Below, in pieces: positions 62,711-64,000 of a DNA stretch of 64,000 nucleotides; position 1 is the stretch's first letter; every line of letters starts with the position of its first letter. The DNA lies in NCBI RefSeq assembly GCF_001280085.1, contig NZ_LGED01000227.1, forward strand, positions 19,040-83,039, in the 5' to 3' direction. Made by a program: the position numbers and the translations under genes. Source of the DNA: Saccharothrix sp. NRRL B-16348. Lineage in GTDB: Bacteria > Actinomycetota > Actinomycetes > Mycobacteriales > Pseudonocardiaceae. The notes under the pieces were generated by a model that saw only the letters and a list, made by a program, of their open reading frames with translations, had not been told where the DNA came from and did no database searches.

Positions 62711-64000
62711 TTGAAGGGAATAACGAATAACAGCCAGAGAATCGGGGAGAAGCTCCGGCGGCTGCGCGTCGAAGCGGGTCACACACTCACGCAGTTCGCC
62801 GAGCGGTGCCACTACAGCGTCGGGCATGTGAGCAACGTCGAGAACGGGGTCAAGCCGGCCACGGAAGACTTCGCCCGCGCGTGCGACCAGGTGCTCGGAA
62901 CCGGTGGCGCCCTCCTTGGCATGGTGTGGGACGAAGCTGGGAGAAGCCGTCATCGCCCGGCCCTCGGTCCATCGCAGCTACCGCCATCGGGGCGGCTGGT
63001 GGGCCGCCGTCGAGTGCTCGCGCAACTGGAACTCGCCACTGAAGACCTGAGGCGCGGTGTGTCTGCGGGTGTGCTCGCGCTGGATGGGCTGGCAGGTGTC
63101 GGCAAGACGGCCTTGGCAGTCTCGTGGGCACATCACATCCGGGAGGATTTCCCGGACGGCACGCTGTTCTACGACCTGCGCGGTTGGGCGCCCACCGTGG
63201 ATCCGATCGCGCCCTTCGAGGTGCTTGAGGCGTTTCTTCGCGATCTCGGTGTCGGTCCTGCCGATCTTCCTTCGACGCTGGACCGGCGGACGGCGTTGCT
63301 GCGGACGCGGCTGGCGGGGACGCGGACGCTGCTCGTGTTGGACAACGCGTTCAGCACCGAGCAGGTGCGCCCGCTTCTGCCCGGCACGGCCGGCTGTCTG
63401 GTGATCGTCACCAGTCGTCGGAGGTTGTCGGGTCTGGCGATGCGCGAAGGTGCCCGCCTGGTGGGTGTCGAGCCGTTCACGTGTGACGAGGCGGTGAGCC
63501 TGTTGCGGGAGACGCTCGGCGAGGAGCGCGTCGACCGGGAACTCCACGCGGCCGGGCGGATCACGACGTTGTGCGCCTACCTCCCGCTGGCGATCAGGGT
63601 GGCGGCGGAGCGGGTGGCGGCGCATCCGCACCTCTCGCTCGACCGACTCGCCGACGACCTGTCCGCGATGGACAAGCGTCTGGACGCGCTGTCGTCTGAG
63701 GACGAGACGGTGCGGGCGGTCTTCTCCTGGTCCTACCGGGCGCTCACAGACGGCGCCGCCAAGCTGTTCCGTCTCCTGGGGCTGCACACCGGTGCCGCCT
63801 TCGGTCCGCACGTCGCCGCGGCGCTGTCCGGCGTCCCGGTCGACGAAGCGGGGAGGTCGCTGGACGAGTTGGTATCGGTGCGGTTGATCGAGCAGGTGGC
63901 GCACGACCGATACACACGGCACGACCTGCTCAACGCGTACAGCGTCGAACGACTGCTCCAGGACGAGCCCGGGCCTGACCGTGAGTCGGCGACGCGACGC
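62711..64000 (+). CDS. XRE-HTH plus NB-ARC STAND regulator (3' end outside the window)
   Basis: At least 430 residues, open to the window edge. The N-terminal XRE domain (RIGEKLRRLRVEAGHTLTQF, AERCHYSVGHVSNVENG) is followed by NB-ARC with Walker A DGLAGVGKTALA near residue 126, Walker B TLLVLDNAF, VIVTSRRR and YLPLAIRVAAERV, and then the start of a winged helix (DRYTRHDLLNAYS). TTG 62711 has an AAGGGGGG stretch upstream; GTG 62666 is the alternative. TPRs probably follow beyond the window. AfsR-like regulators without SARP domain have this layout; it may control the divergent pilus operon. Confidence 0.8.
   Translation, partial: MKGITNNSQRIGEKLRRLRVEAGHTLTQFAERCHYSVGHVSNVENGVKPATEDFARACDQVLGTGGALLGMVWDEAGRSRHRPALGPSQLPPSGRLVGRRRVLAQLELATEDLRRGVSAGVLALDGLAGVGKTALAVSWAHHIREDFPDGTLFYDLRGWAPTVDPIAPFEVLEAFLRDLGVGPADLPSTLDRRTALLRTRLAGTRTLLVLDNAFSTEQVRPLLPGTAGCLVIVTSRRRLSGLAMREGARLVGVEPFTCDEAVSLLRETLGEERVDRELHAAGRITTLCAYLPLAIRVAAERVAAHPHLSLDRLADDLSAMDKRLDALSSEDETVRAVFSWSYRALTDGAAKLFRLLGLHTGAAFGPHVAAALSGVPVDEAGRSLDELVSVRLIEQVAHDRYTRHDLLNAYSVERLLQDEPGPDRESATRR

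Overview
The window is high-GC DNA with actinobacterial gene content: leaderless or GTG-started genes with GTGA/ATGA stop-start overlaps, SARP/BTAD and STAND proteins, an actinobacterial conjugation set and a Tad pilus locus. It most resembles a Pseudonocardiales-type filamentous actinomycete. This is inferred from gene families and codon style; there is no rRNA or marker gene to fix the genus. Most large open frames are shadows of real genes in the GC-rich code. I found no tRNA, rRNA or CRISPR array.

Region 1 (1-9.4 kb, + strand) is a conjugative transfer operon of an integrative element: a TrbL/VirB6-like membrane protein (5' end outside the window), a PrgI-type membrane protein, the VirB4 ATPase, the VirD4/TraG coupling ATPase, a replication-relaxation protein and a secreted lytic transglycosylase/NlpC-P60 hydrolase. 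It ends at a strong hairpin. Region 2 (9.7-14.2 kb) holds a secreted protein, a secreted chymotrypsin-fold protease and a decayed IS3 transposase.

Region 3 (14.6-27.3 kb) looks like accessory cargo. It contains a winged-helix regulator, a MoxR AAA+ ATPase paired with a von Willebrand A protein that carries an HExxH motif, and several small unknown proteins (two are paralogues, one broken by an in-frame UGA). A complete IS3 element (17336-18655, 3-bp target duplication) sits in an already frameshifted serine recombinase. An NB-ARC/TPR protein lies alongside.

Region 4 (27.3-39.4 kb) is a 1.5-kb non-coding stretch with a palindrome and direct repeats, then a second NB-ARC/TPR protein, a kinase-nSTAND-WD40 giant, a TetR/arylamine N-acetyltransferase pair with a perfect operator palindrome, and fragments of integrases, TPR and nSTAND genes. 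Region 5 (39.4-46.4 kb) has two small secreted proteins and two paralogous two-component systems arranged tail to tail. One of their response regulators has lost its phosphoacceptor aspartate.

Region 6 (46.4-62.4 kb, - strand) is a Tad/Flp pilus operon: prepilin peptidase, lipoprotein, secreted protein, CpaB/RcpC-like, CpaE-like, TadA, TadB, TadC, Flp-like pilin, two TadE, TadG-like, a coiled-coil protein and a membrane-bound LysM/BTAD protein. A 3.4-kb element encoding two tyrosine-recombinase-like proteins and a small HTH protein is inserted exactly between tadB and tadC in the opposite orientation, and the pre-insertion end of tadB can be reconstructed. The window closes with a third STAND protein (XRE-HTH plus NB-ARC) that runs off the edge.
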